Of a stretch of 64,000 nt of DNA, positions 49,653 to 58,976 are shown piece after piece (position 1 is the first letter of the stretch; each line of letters starts with the position of its first letter). The DNA is from HKST-UBA178 sp965223815 (lineage in GTDB: Bacteria > Pseudomonadota > Gammaproteobacteria > Chromatiales > Chromatiaceae), in the NCBI GenBank assembly GCA_965223815.1, contig OZ245019.1:992001-1056000 (forward strand). Direction: 5' to 3'. The notes beneath the pieces were generated by a model, which searched no databases, had not been told where the DNA came from, and saw only the letters and a program-made list of their open reading frames with translations. The translations under genes and the position numbers were made by a program.

Positions 49653-50387
49653 TTAGAGAATCATTCCGTAGGCCATTACGAAGATCATCGGAGTCAGCGA
49701 TGCAAAGGCGATAAGGCCAAAGCCATCGGTGAGCGGGCTTCGCCCGCGGATGCTGCTCGCCAGTCCCACACCCAGCGCCGTAACCAGTGGCACTGTGATC
49801 GTGGAAGTGGTCACGCCTCCCGAATCGTAGGCGATTCCAATAATTTCGGGCGGTGCGAAGAAGGTCATTATTACGACCCCCGCGTAGCCGGCCATTATCA
49901 GATATTGCACCGGCCAGCCCTTGATGATGCGCAGTACCCCGATAACTATGGCCGCTCCAACGGATAGTGCGACAGTGAGGCGTAGTCCATCTGCGTAGCT
50001 CTGCATCGCCTGCTCATTGTTGTCGATCATACCGCCGACTGCGGCAACTTCAGCTGCCTCCTCGGCTACTGCTATTAGCGCGGGTTCGGCGACGGTAGTG
50101 CCGAATCCCAGGGCAAACGCGAATAACAACAGCCAGAAAAGACTGCCCTTGGAGGCAAAATCGTGCGCCATGGACTCCCCAATAGGGAACAGGCCCATTT
50201 TTAGCCCCTGGACAAAGAGGGTGAGGCCGATAACCACTAAAAAGGTGCCTGTTAGCAGGCCTGTAAGATCCGGAATCGGCCGCTGCAGTACGAGTAGCTG
50301 GAAAAAGGCGATCACCAGGATGATGGGCGCCAGGTCGCGTACGCTGTCAAACAGTGAGAGTCCGAAATGGCTTATTAATTTTTTCAC
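49653..50387 (-). CDS. DUF1538 membrane transporter subunit (first of pair)
   Basis: A 244-residue paralogue of the neighbouring DUF1538 protein with the same motif order: LAPIILVIAFFQLLVLQ, FLVVIGLTLFVQGLKMGLFPIGE, FALGFGTTVAEPALIAVAEEA and YDSGGVTTSTITVPLVTALGVG. GTG start. The pair looks like an ancient duplication forming a heterodimer. It heads a five-gene operon (DUF1538, DUF1538, PII-like, CBS, ampD), suggesting a cation or proton transporter whose activity is tuned by two nucleotide-sensing proteins. Confidence 0.85.
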   Translation of the reverse strand: MKKLISHFGLSLFDSVRDLAPIILVIAFFQLLVLQRPIPDLTGLLTGTFLVVIGLTLFVQGLKMGLFPIGESMAHDFASKGSLFWLLLFAFALGFGTTVAEPALIAVAEEAAEVAAVGGMIDNNEQAMQSYADGLRLTVALSVGAAIVIGVLRIIKGWPVQYLIMAGYAGVVIMTFFAPPEIIGIAYDSGGVTTSTITVPLVTALGVGLASSIRGRSPLTDGFGLIAFASLTPMIFVMAYGMIL

Positions 50388-50616
50388 GGTATGAACCTTA
50401 CACTAGAGTTGCCCGATATTCTATTTCGCCCTCGCGCCCCCAGTAGGGCGCGGAATTGATAACTGTTTGGGGAATCCAAGTCTCTGTTAACCAAGTCACA
50501 GAGTGCGCTGCCTCTCGTTGAAGCACTTAAAGATATTCTGATGGCCGGTCGCCAAAGAGTCAGGGACGGAGTCCCATTTGTTCTCTGCACATAGCCCAGC
50601 ATGGTCGGTTAGTCCT

Positions 50617-52920
50617 ATGAGTTATCAAAACAACATTCTCTCCTTCAGTAATACCCAGACGACGGAGCGTACTATGGGGATACAGGAAGATCACCGCCGA
50701 CTCTTAGATTCCTGCCGCCAGATCTCAGCGAAGGTGCTTCCGAAACTATTGGATGGCATGTTCGAGAAGCTGGACGATGCGCTCTACGCGATGGCCGATA
50801 AAGCGGAAAGCAATCAACATCAGTGCTCTTTCTTTGATGCGATGCGCGATGTCCGCAAGGATAGGGAACGTATTTCGGTCGATTTCGGCCGTCAAGTGCT
50901 GGATGGCTACGATCGGTTCTGGAATTCGGGGCGCCCCGGCTCACCGGGTAAGGGTGGAAATTCCAGTGACGAAGCGGACGGATTCTCTTTGATGGAGAAC
51001 GATGCCCTGGAGGAGGGGCTGGCGATCACCAACATAATTACCCGGGGTGAAAATCGTTACTATCGGGCATTGTACGAACTCAATCAGCGCTTTGCTCATC
51101 TGGCAGGATTCTCGGATTTGGATGTAAGGGATAATCCATTGGCTCCCGCTGCCTTGGCCAATGCCTTCCAAGACCAAACCAAGCCCATGGCGTTGGGAGT
51201 GCAAGTCAAACTGGTTATCTATAAACAGTTTCAGCGAGAAGTTATTGACTCCCTTGAAACATTTTACAAGGAAATCAATTCAGCGCTGGTCCAGGGTGGC
51301 GTGCTGGTAAAAATGGATAAGCGGGTTAATCGCTCCGAAACCCGGCCTGCGCCCGAGTCTAGGACCTCGGGAGGGGATCCAACTCAGCAAGCCTATACGG
51401 ATAGCGAAAGCTTCGATGAGGATGATTCTCAGCTGCAAGCGGAAATTTTCGGTACTTTGAAGCAGCTGCTTGGCCGACGTCGAGGGAGCGTCGCCATGGC
51501 CAATACTCAGACCTATCCCACGTTGGATACGGCTGAGGTAGTCAAGGCGCTTTCGGTATTGCAGCAAACCGGTGGTTCCTATAGCTCGGATCCTACGCCC
51601 TCCGGGAACGAGAGTCTGGATGTTCGTGCGAACCTGATTCGCGTGATGGACATAGGCCAAGGCCAAGTGTCGGAGGCGAATATCAATCGCAATGATGAAG
51701 ATACGATTGATGTTATTGCGATGCTGTTTGAGTTCATTCTGGAAGATAGAAATCTTCCGGATGCGATGAAGGCGCTGCTTTCAAGGCTACAGATTCCGAT
51801 GCTGAAGGCCGCTATTCTGGACAAGACCTTTTTTAACCGCAAAAACCACCCTGCGAGGCGACTTCTCAACGCTATGGCGCAGGCGGCGGTTGGGTGGTCT
51901 GGGGATTCCGGCCGCGACGGTAGCGGTCTCTACAACAAAATGAGTGCGATCGTGGACAGGGTACTAACAGGATTCGACAATAACGTAGAGATCTTTTCAG
52001 AATTGAATGATGATTTTGCCGCATATATAGAGAGCGAGAACAAGGGCTCACAGCGTACCGAGCATCGGGTGACTCAAATTATTCAGGGTAAAGAGCAGCT
52101 GAAGGCGGCTAGGCACCGGGTGTTTGAAGAGATCAATAACCGTATGTTCGGTAGGGAAGGTATACCCAAGCCGGTGAACAAGCTGATTAAAGAAGGTTGG
52201 CGCGATGTATTGCAGCTGATCTATTTGCGGAAAGGAGAGGAGAGTGACGAGTGGCAGCGGGCGCTTGGTCTGCTCGATAAACTCCTATGGAGCGTAACAC
52301 CCAAACCTGAGCGGGCGGAGAAACAAGCACTACTCGCGGAAACGCCTCTTTTGCTCAAGGGGCTGCGGGCTGGATTAAATGAAATCTCATTCGATCAACA
52401 TAAAATGGCTAAGCTATTTAAGGATCTCCAGGCGTGCCATTTATGTTGCCTCAAGGGGGTTGACCCCGTAGCTGCCATGGGGGGCGGTGCAGAGGACCAG
52501 ATAGACAATGCTCAGCAGAACGAGGATTCTAACTTTAATGGACAAAAATCCCGTGCAGCCAGTGGATCGGTGGTACGTGATGAGTACTTCGATCTTGCGG
52601 AAAGCATCTCCATAGGAACTTGGCTGGAAGTAAAGGAATCGAACGGCATGACTTTCAGGGCTAAGCTGTCCTGGAGGAGTATCGTCTCCGACACCTGTCT
52701 CTTCGTCAACAGAAAGGGCCAAAAGGTCGTCGAGATTCCGATCGCTGATTTCGCATCTTGGCTGCGAACAGGAAAGGCATGGCAGTTGGAGGAGCCCGAT
52801 GTACCGCTGATGGATCGCGCCCTCACGGCAATGATGGACGTACTGAAGAAGACCGAGAAGGAGGATTCATCGGTTACCGGAGAACTCAGCGAAGCCGAAA
52901 GTACTCCGACACAACCTTGA
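50617..52920 (+). CDS. DUF1631 family protein
   Basis: A 767-residue cytosolic protein. Start at 50617 (SYQNNILSFSNTQ) is tentative because no good ribosome binding site is visible. The conserved opening LLDSCRQISAKVLPKLLDGMFEKLDDALYAMADKAESNQHQ, the block DDEDTIDVIAMLFEFILED-like (NRNDEDTIDVIAMLFEFIL), LPDAMKALLSRLQIPMLKAAI and the C-terminal PilZ-like beta domain (IGTWLEVKESNGMTFRAKLSWRS) match DUF1631. Function is unknown. Older annotations as thymidine phosphorylase are unfounded. Its last 35 bp overlap the convergent threonine aldolase gene. Confidence 0.85.
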   Translation: MSYQNNILSFSNTQTTERTMGIQEDHRRLLDSCRQISAKVLPKLLDGMFEKLDDALYAMADKAESNQHQCSFFDAMRDVRKDRERISVDFGRQVLDGYDRFWNSGRPGSPGKGGNSSDEADGFSLMENDALEEGLAITNIITRGENRYYRALYELNQRFAHLAGFSDLDVRDNPLAPAALANAFQDQTKPMALGVQVKLVIYKQFQREVIDSLETFYKEINSALVQGGVLVKMDKRVNRSETRPAPESRTSGGDPTQQAYTDSESFDEDDSQLQAEIFGTLKQLLGRRRGSVAMANTQTYPTLDTAEVVKALSVLQQTGGSYSSDPTPSGNESLDVRANLIRVMDIGQGQVSEANINRNDEDTIDVIAMLFEFILEDRNLPDAMKALLSRLQIPMLKAAILDKTFFNRKNHPARRLLNAMAQAAVGWSGDSGRDGSGLYNKMSAIVDRVLTGFDNNVEIFSELNDDFAAYIESENKGSQRTEHRVTQIIQGKEQLKAARHRVFEEINNRMFGREGIPKPVNKLIKEGWRDVLQLIYLRKGEESDEWQRALGLLDKLLWSVTPKPERAEKQALLAETPLLLKGLRAGLNEISFDQHKMAKLFKDLQACHLCCLKGVDPVAAMGGGAEDQIDNAQQNEDSNFNGQKSRAASGSVVRDEYFDLAESISIGTWLEVKESNGMTFRAKLSWRSIVSDTCLFVNRKGQKVVEIPIADFASWLRTGKAWQLEEPDVPLMDRALTAMMDVLKKTEKEDSSVTGELSEAESTPTQP

Positions 52921-53908
52921 TTGTCGTTTCCACATCGGCAGATTGGATGCCGAGATGTACGACCAGTCTCAGCGGGTTGTGAGCTGCCATTCGAATACCT
53001 CGCGTCATGGCATATCGTACTAGCGGCTCTTCATGACCCGCCGGTAACTCAATGAAGACCATATTGGTTGACGTACTACCGTATAGTACCTTGACTTCTT
53101 CAATCGATTTCAGGCCGTCGGCCAGCTTCGCAGCATTCTCATGATCTTCGGCGAGACGGGGGATATTGTGTTCAAGGGCGAATATCGCCGCTGCTGCAAG
53201 CATGCCCGCCTGGCGCATACCGCCACCAAGCACCTTTCTCCATCGTCGCGCCTCCTCAACCAAGGCTTTTTCACCGCAGAGCAGTGAGCCCACAGGGGCG
53301 CCCAAACCCTTCGACATACAGATAGAGACAGAGTCGAAATATCCGGTTATATCGGCTACCGGCACGTCCAAAGCGACGGCAGCGTTGCATATCCGGGCGC
53401 CATCGAGATGAAGGGACAATCCCTTTCTTCGGGCGAATTCCGAGGCATTCTTAATGTAGGGGATGGGGATGACTTTGCCGCTTTGGGTGTTCTCCAATGC
53501 CAGAAGCCGGCTCTTGGCGAAATGAACATCATCCGCTTTTATTGCCATCTCAACCTTATCTAGATCCAATGAACCATCTGCCTCGAAGTCCAGTGGCTGA
53601 GGCTGAATACTGCCCAATACAGCGGCGCCCCCACCCTCATACTTATAAGTGTGTGCCTGTTGGCCTACGATATATTCGTCGCCCCGTTGGCAGTGACTCA
53701 ATAGTGCTACGAGGTTGCTTTGTGTTCCGCTGGCGCAAAAAACCGCAGCTTCCATGCCGGTGAACTCGGCCACCATTTGTTCTAGCCTATTTACTGTTGG
53801 GTCTTCGCCGTAGACATCGTCGCCGACCACCGCCGAAGCTATGGCGCGCCGCATCTCTACTGTTGGTTTGGTCAGAGTATCGCTGCGCAGGTCTATCCAT
53901 CGGGTCAT
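52886..53908 (-). CDS. ltaE: Low-specificity L-threonine aldolase
   Basis: A 340-residue PLP enzyme of fold type I. The start is the ATG complementary to 53908, seven bases after GGGAGG. WIDLRSDTLTKPTVEMR is the signature opening. CASGTQSNLVALL and GVPVADI-type text follow. The lysine that binds PLP is in CMSKGLGAPVGSLLCG. LHLDGARICNAAVA contains the cofactor-contact Asp. It cleaves threonine and allo-threonine to glycine and acetaldehyde. It ends inside the 3' end of the DUF1631 gene. Confidence 0.95.
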   Translation of the reverse strand: MTRWIDLRSDTLTKPTVEMRRAIASAVVGDDVYGEDPTVNRLEQMVAEFTGMEAAVFCASGTQSNLVALLSHCQRGDEYIVGQQAHTYKYEGGGAAVLGSIQPQPLDFEADGSLDLDKVEMAIKADDVHFAKSRLLALENTQSGKVIPIPYIKNASEFARRKGLSLHLDGARICNAAVALDVPVADITGYFDSVSICMSKGLGAPVGSLLCGEKALVEEARRWRKVLGGGMRQAGMLAAAAIFALEHNIPRLAEDHENAAKLADGLKSIEEVKVLYGSTSTNMVFIELPAGHEEPLVRYAMTRGIRMAAHNPLRLVVHLGIQSADVETTIKVVSEYFRLR

Positions 53909-54009
53909 CGGTAGCACCTCCCAGATCGGACACGATATTTATTTTGTAGCCTGTTACAGGGTTCGCTTACAATGATCTCAGGTTCTGGGGAAACTGAGGA
54001 AGCTCTCGA

Positions 54010-54354
54010 GTGAATGAAAAAATAACCGACTCTGGGTTGAAATTTGAAGAACTGCAAAGGGGGGATGGAGAGCCTGCCGCGGCCGGAAATACGGTTAGCG
54101 TTCACTACACCGGATGGTTGACCGATGGCACCAAATTCGACTCTAGCCTGGATCGTAATGCCCCTTTCAGTTTTCTTCTGGGTGGCGGACGGGTAATCAA
54201 AGGTTGGGATGAAGGGATTCAGGGTATGCAGGTGGGAGGCAGACGCAAGCTGACGATACCGCATCATCTCGGCTATGGCGCCGCTGGAGCTGGGGGTGTT
54301 ATTCCACCGCGGGCCACCTTGATCTTCGAGGTAGAGCTCCTTGAGGTACGATGA
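54010..54354 (+). CDS. FKBP-type peptidyl-prolyl isomerase, cytosolic
   Basis: A 114-residue single FKBP domain with GTG start (GAGGA upstream). VSVHYTGWLTDGTKFDSSLDRNAPFSFLLGGGRVIKGWDEG and LTIPHHLGYGAAGAGGVIPPRATLIFEVELL contain the conserved FK506-pocket residues Tyr, Phe, Asp, Val-Ile, Trp and Tyr. No signal peptide, so it acts in the cytosol. It overlaps nadC by 14 bp. Confidence 0.93.
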   Translation: MNEKITDSGLKFEELQRGDGEPAAAGNTVSVHYTGWLTDGTKFDSSLDRNAPFSFLLGGGRVIKGWDEGIQGMQVGGRRKLTIPHHLGYGAAGAGGVIPPRATLIFEVELLEVR

Positions 54355-55198
54355 ACCACGCCCAAATCCTCCTGCCCCGGATCTGATCACCAACCAGGTC
54401 CGAACGGCTTTAGCGGAGGATCTGGGAACTGGCGATATCACCGCTGCGTTAATCTCAGACACATCTACTTCCCGGGTAGAGGTGGTTTGCCGCGATGACG
54501 CAGTGCTTTGTGGTGTGCCTTGGTTCAACGAGGTATTCGCTCAGCTTGGTGGATTGACGCACTTGGAGTGGTCAGTGGAGGACGGGTCCCGCGTCATCGC
54601 TGGGCAGACCATATGCAGGTTGAGCGGTAAAACCCGAACTCTGTTAAGCGGGGAAAGAACCGCTCTCAACTATATCCAGCTCCTTTCAGGTACCGCCTCC
54701 AGGGCCAGGCTCTACGCCGATGCTGTGGCGGGGACGGGTGTAAAAATCTTAGATACCCGAAAAACCTTGCCGGGTTTGAGACTGCAGCAGAAGTACGCAG
54801 TGGTTTGTGGTGGTTGTCACAATCACCGCATCGGACTATACGACGCAATTTTGATCAAGGAAAACCATGTGGCGGCAGCGGGTTCCATCGCGGCTGCACT
54901 CGCGGCGGCACTTCAGCAAGCGGGGCCCGGTGTGGAAATCGAGATCGAGGTTGAGAGCCTGGATGAGTTGAAGCAGGCTCTTGACGCCGGTGCGCGAAGG
55001 GTGCTGTTGGACAATTTCGACTTACAGCAGCTAAGGGAGGCGGTTGGCCTGACTCGAGGCAGGGCGCGTTTGGAAGCATCCGGTGGAGTTTCGTTGCAGG
55101 CTATTCGGGATATTGCGGAGACAGGGGTAGACGATATCTCAGTCGGGGCGCTTACCAAAGATGTGAGCGCCACTGATCTATCGATGCGATTCGTATGA
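54341..55198 (+). CDS. nadC: Nicotinate-nucleotide pyrophosphorylase (quinolinate phosphoribosyltransferase)
   Basis: A 285-residue enzyme that makes nicotinate mononucleotide from quinolinate and PRPP. The TTG at 54341 is the only upstream start in frame and has GAGG before it; the ATG at 54351 is out of frame. Motifs: LAEDLGTGDITA, LSGERTALNYIQLLSGTAS, ILDTRKTLPGLR, CGGCHNHRIGLYDAILIKENH, VEIEIEVESLDE and EASGGVSLQAIRDIAETGVDDISVGALT. Codon overlap with the FKBP gene indicates co-translation. Confidence 0.96.
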   Translation: MRYDEPRPNPPAPDLITNQVRTALAEDLGTGDITAALISDTSTSRVEVVCRDDAVLCGVPWFNEVFAQLGGLTHLEWSVEDGSRVIAGQTICRLSGKTRTLLSGERTALNYIQLLSGTASRARLYADAVAGTGVKILDTRKTLPGLRLQQKYAVVCGGCHNHRIGLYDAILIKENHVAAAGSIAAALAAALQQAGPGVEIEIEVESLDELKQALDAGARRVLLDNFDLQQLREAVGLTRGRARLEASGGVSLQAIRDIAETGVDDISVGALTKDVSATDLSMRFV

Positions 55199-55206
55199 AC
55201 AAGCCA

Positions 55207-55446
55207 CTAAGCCTTGACATCCAGCAGGGAACCGATCACGTTGTCGGCGGTCTTGAATGCAGTGACGGAAGCAGAGACTTGAAGGGCGTTTTCGTGTAGT
55301 TCGACCATGGCACGAACCGCGTCCCTGGTAGGAAAGGTTTGTTGCTCCCGTGGACTGTTCGCTATTAGCGATGCGTTCTTCCTGATGTTCTGGATGCCAC
55401 GTGTAATTCCGGCACTAGAGATATCTTTGAGTGGAGATATGGACAT
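55207..55446 (-). CDS. Orphan flagellar-rod-like small protein
   Basis: A 79-residue protein that resembles the two ends of flagellar rod/hook proteins joined without the middle: SAGITRGIQNIRKNASLIAN at the start and AVRAMVELHENALQVSASVTAFKTADNVIGSLLDVKA at the end, like FlgC/FlgE C-termini. Stand-alone proteins of this length occur in several gammaproteobacteria outside flagellar clusters. No flagellar genes lie nearby. Function unknown; possibly a flagellar export or rod accessory protein. Confidence 0.65.
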   Translation of the reverse strand: MSISPLKDISSAGITRGIQNIRKNASLIANSPREQQTFPTRDAVRAMVELHENALQVSASVTAFKTADNVIGSLLDVKA

Positions 55447-55604
55447 CTTTGACTTGACGGTTGCTCGCTGCTCTATGGTTAGAGATTAGCAGCCGGATTT
55501 TCGAATTCAAGGGGTGTTTCGTCAAATTTGTGACGGAATGCAATTAATTGTCACGATAGTCCTGTGTGCTGAGCACCGGTTTACTAAATTTGACAGGAGT
55601 TTTC

Positions 55605-56282
55605 ATGTATCCGATCTATAAACAGTCCCTGCTGGCGTTGTTAATACTGATTCTTGGCGCCAACGCGAGCGCGCTGGAACTCGCTAATCAGGATCAGCGC
55701 CTCAGCTATGTATTGGGTGTCCAATTCGGTCAGCAACTCAAATCGGAGGGCATTAAGGTGGATGTGGATGCCTTCACCGCGGCGATTAATGATGTAATTT
55801 GGGGCAAACCGCTGCAGATGACCCTTGAAGAGATGCAGGCGGCGTTGTTGGAGGGACAGCAGGCCCTTGCTAAGAAAAAGATGGAGAAGGCGGAGGCTGC
55901 ATTGGTGGAGGGTAGTCGCTTCCTGGAGGAGAACAAGACAAAGGAGGGGGTGGTAACTCTGCCATCCGGCGTACAGTACATCGAGTTGACACCCGGGGAG
56001 GGTGCCAACCCCGCGCCGAACGCCAAAGTTACGGTCCACTATCGGGGAACGCTAATTAGTGGCAAGGAATTCGACAGTTCATACAAAAGGGGAGAACCAA
56101 CGAGTTTTGCACTGGATGGAGTTATCCCGGGATTTCGGGAAACCATTACCCGAATGAAGCCTGGTGCGAAATGGAAGGTATTTATTCCCAGCGAGTTGGG
56201 CTATGGCGCTAATGGTGCCGGTGCCAGTATCGGGCCAAACGAGACCCTCATATTCGACATTGAACTCATCTCCATCGAATAG
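55605..56282 (+). CDS. Exported FKBP-type peptidyl-prolyl isomerase (FkpA/Mip-like)
   Basis: A 225-residue protein starting at 55605, with AGGAG eight bases upstream. Signal peptide (LLALLILILGANASA), N-terminal helical dimerisation domain (QDQRLSYVLGVQFGQQLKSEGI, then a long helix AKKKMEKAEAALVEGSRFLEENKTKEG), then FKBP domain (VTVHYRGTLISGKEFDSS, VIPGFRETITRMKPGAKW, IPSELGYGANGAGASIGPNETLIFDIEL). It is a periplasmic folding catalyst and chaperone. Just upstream (about 55519-55600) are TCAAATTTG/TTTGACAG elements of unknown role. Confidence 0.93.
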   Translation: MYPIYKQSLLALLILILGANASALELANQDQRLSYVLGVQFGQQLKSEGIKVDVDAFTAAINDVIWGKPLQMTLEEMQAALLEGQQALAKKKMEKAEAALVEGSRFLEENKTKEGVVTLPSGVQYIELTPGEGANPAPNAKVTVHYRGTLISGKEFDSSYKRGEPTSFALDGVIPGFRETITRMKPGAKWKVFIPSELGYGANGAGASIGPNETLIFDIELISIE

Positions 56283-56354
56283 TGGCAGGTGGGGTGACCA
56301 TTGCCGAGGCGCCGCCCCTATCCATGGCGGATGTCGTTCCTGTTGATAGCCCTG

Positions 56355-57233
56355 CTATAGCCCGCGTAGGAATTCTGGCCTGATACCCTCTCGGTTGGCG
56401 AGTACCTGCTGGATACTCGCCAACAGCCGTTCCCGATCTCTGGGGAGATTGCCGGCCAACGCAAGTGCGTTGGAAGCGTGATTGGAGCGAAAAATAATCG
56501 GTTTGGGTGGATTCAACCTGGAGATGAGGCGCTCCTGCTCCTCAAGGATTCCCCAGTCGTCCTGCATCTCGAAAGCCTCACCGAATTTTTCATGAAATTC
56601 AGCGAGTACACTGGGTTCCAGGTAAAGCTGGAGTGTAGACACATAAGTGGCTGGTGCACGATTCAGCAGTTCCACGGTGCCATAGATGTGCTCCAGCCGA
56701 TATTTCTTCCCGCCGAGTCCCAGAATGACCGTGGCTGATACCTTGAGACCGGCAGCGTCGGCCTCTAGCAGCGACTCCGCGATACTCCGGCTGTTGGCGC
56801 CTTTGGTGATTTTCTTCAGTATGAGATCTGCACCTGACTCTATTCCCAGGTAGAGCAGCTTGAGCCTATTTTCCCGCAACATAACCAAGTCTGAGTGTGG
56901 CTTCCTGCGAATGTTTCCAGGGGTGGCGTAACAGGAGACCCGGCTCAGCCTGGGAAATACGGTTTGCAGTCTCTTTAGAATCTGCAGCAAGTGCTCGGTG
57001 GGTAATGCCAGGGCATCTCCATCCGCCAGAAATATCCGGTTCGCGCCTGGCCATCTCGCTGCAGCCAGATCTATTTCGCGGAAGAGTTTCTCCAGTGGGC
57101 GCACCTGATAGTCTTTAGACTTGTACATACTGCAGAAGGAGCACTGATTGAAACTGCAACCCAGGGTCGCCTGAAATATCAGGTTTCTGCCTTCGCTAGG
57201 AGGACGGTAGAGGGGCATGTGGTAGTCGAACAT
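56355..57233 (-). CDS. Radical SAM protein, unknown substrate
   Basis: A 292-residue protein. The ATG complementary to 57233 follows CCCGGAG by eight bases. The cluster motif is LGCSFNQCSFCSMY, a Cx4Cx2C spacing instead of Cx3Cx2C, known from a distinct radical SAM group. LADGDALALPTEHLL and LYLGIESGADLILKKITKGA mark the SAM-binding and catalytic strands. No B12 or other accessory domain. The reaction is unknown. Nearby genes give no pathway. Confidence 0.85.
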   Translation of the reverse strand: MFDYHMPLYRPPSEGRNLIFQATLGCSFNQCSFCSMYKSKDYQVRPLEKLFREIDLAAARWPGANRIFLADGDALALPTEHLLQILKRLQTVFPRLSRVSCYATPGNIRRKPHSDLVMLRENRLKLLYLGIESGADLILKKITKGANSRSIAESLLEADAAGLKVSATVILGLGGKKYRLEHIYGTVELLNRAPATYVSTLQLYLEPSVLAEFHEKFGEAFEMQDDWGILEEQERLISRLNPPKPIIFRSNHASNALALAGNLPRDRERLLASIQQVLANREGIRPEFLRGL

Positions 57234-57413
57234 GGTGGTGACTCCGGGAGGCAATACCAAGGGGCGCGGGAACACGGATGCCGGTCCCGGGGCAACCCGC
57301 GTTTACGCAAGCTGATCCGTCTTTACCGAGAGCAAATACTGCCCGAGCATTCGGTGTGCTGGCTCAGTAGCCCCAGTAAACTAGCTCTGCTCAGGTAGGA
57401 AGTATATCTCAGT

Positions 57414-58883
57414 TCAATCGGCTGAAACGGCACGGTTTGAGGCCCAGGATCTGAGCGCTTCTATCTTTTCCGACATGACCACGGAAAGCGGCCGCGTGCG
57501 TTGCAGTTCGCTCAGCAGGTGTTCTGTGCTCAGCCCGGTCTCCTGGGACTGGGCAGCGTAGAGTGCAGATACAATAGCCTGCTCTATCTCGGCCCCAGTG
57601 AAGCCCTGACTGGAATCCGTCAGAGCATCCAAGTCGAAACCACTCGGGGCCTGGTTGCGGCGCCGTAAATGAATTTCGAAGATTTCTCGTCGGCTTTGGG
57701 GTTGAGGGAGGTCAACGAAAAAAATCTCATCAAGCCGACCCTTGCGGACCAGTTCGGGAGGTAGTCGTTGAATATCATTGGCCGTGGCCACAACGAATAC
57801 GCCGTGCTGCCGCTCCGCCATCCAGGTGAGCAAGGTGCCGAGAATGCGGCGAGAGACTCCGTCGTCATTGTTATCCTGGGATAATCCCTTTTCGATCTCG
57901 TCCATCCAGAGCACACAGGGAGACATGGTTTCTGCTATTGATAGAGCGTGTCGCAGATTCTTTTCTGTTTCACCTATGTATTTATTGTAAAGGCGACCGA
58001 AGTCGAGTCTAAGCAGGGGAAGTCCCAGGCTTCCTGCAGCCGCTTTGGCCGCCAGACTCTTTCCAGCTCCCTGCACGCCAAGCAACATAATCCCGCGGGG
58101 GTGATCGAGGGCGCCTCCCTTACCGTGGAATCTGTGTCTACGTTGCTCCAGCCACGCCTTCATGCTGCTCAACCCTGCTATATCGCTGAATTTCGCTGTG
58201 TCGTACTCGAAGGTGATGATGCCTTCATTGCCGATGAGTTCGTATTTGGCTTGCATTATCCTCGCCAAATCGTCGTGACGAATGGCGCCGTCGTCTTCTA
58301 TGGCATTGCGAATCAGGCGTCTGGCATCGCTGATGGTCACGCCGAGTAGGTTTGTGGCCAGGGTTTCCACCGCGCGTCGGTCTGCTTTGACCGGTTTACT
58401 GGCACGTGATTGCCACTGCTGTGCTTCGTCATTGATCAGCCTGAGGATTTCTCCCCGATCTGGGAGGCGGAGATGAAATCTTGCAGTGAGATGCTTCAAC
58501 TCTGGTGGAGTGGCGAGTTCGAAACTGAGGAAAACCAGCGTCTTCGCTATCTCTTCGTACTCCTGGGCGATCTCCTTGATCAGGCGGACATGTAGCGGAT
58601 CCCCCATGTAGGGATGAAAATCCAGCAACAAATAGAGGCCCGGCTTTGATACGGCGCGAATGTGCCTCAAGGCATCGGTTGGATCGGCATGCAGTCTCTG
58701 GGTACCCAAATCTATCTCCAGCCGTTGCAACCCCTCGGTAACGGTCCATTGATGAACTGGCAGGCCGAGGCGCAGGCCTAATTGCGGGAAAAGGCGGCTG
58801 ATACGCCTCTCTTCCAGAGATTCGATTAAAACGATTGGGGTACGGGATTTAAGGAGTAGTTCTAAGTCACGCAGGGTTTGCAT
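57414..58883 (-). CDS. AAA ATPase, Ycf46-like
   Basis: A 489-residue protein. The N-terminal half (residues 1-225) is an inactive ATPase-like domain (LRDLELLLKSRTPIVLIESLEERR, LYLLLDFHPYMGDP). The C-terminal half is an active AAA domain: GIMLLGVQGAGKSLAAKAAAG (Walker A), CVLWMDEIEKGLSQ (Walker B), and arginine-finger region LVRKGRLDEIFFVDLP. This double layout is that of the plastid/bacterial Ycf46 group, whose role (CO2-use regulation in cyanobacteria) is little known. In this window it is alone, followed on the same strand by no close gene. Confidence 0.85.
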   Translation of the reverse strand: MQTLRDLELLLKSRTPIVLIESLEERRISRLFPQLGLRLGLPVHQWTVTEGLQRLEIDLGTQRLHADPTDALRHIRAVSKPGLYLLLDFHPYMGDPLHVRLIKEIAQEYEEIAKTLVFLSFELATPPELKHLTARFHLRLPDRGEILRLINDEAQQWQSRASKPVKADRRAVETLATNLLGVTISDARRLIRNAIEDDGAIRHDDLARIMQAKYELIGNEGIITFEYDTAKFSDIAGLSSMKAWLEQRRHRFHGKGGALDHPRGIMLLGVQGAGKSLAAKAAAGSLGLPLLRLDFGRLYNKYIGETEKNLRHALSIAETMSPCVLWMDEIEKGLSQDNNDDGVSRRILGTLLTWMAERQHGVFVVATANDIQRLPPELVRKGRLDEIFFVDLPQPQSRREIFEIHLRRRNQAPSGFDLDALTDSSQGFTGAEIEQAIVSALYAAQSQETGLSTEHLLSELQRTRPLSVVMSEKIEALRSWASNRAVSAD

Positions 58884-58954
58884 ATAAGAGCCCGGGCAGC
58901 ATCAATTTTACCCGGACTCTATCAGTCTTGGCGGCGAACTGCACCGCTCCACCC

Positions 58955-58976
58955 TAGGGCCTGTTAACAGGCCCTA
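58955..58976. repeat. Palindrome made of joined MITE ends
   Basis: GGGCCTGTTAACAGGCCC with TA on both sides is a perfect palindrome. Its halves equal the outer 11 bases of each end of the MITE at 29185-29455. It overlaps the stop codon of the TusE-like gene and could act as a weak terminator hairpin. Confidence 0.7.

Noticed and set aside
55519..55600. TCAAATTTG and TTTGACAG elements before the exported FKBP as a fourth copy of the NtrC-type site
   Set aside because: Only half-sites fit CTGTCAAATTGACAG, there is no sigma-54 promoter downstream, and a folding catalyst is not an obvious target.
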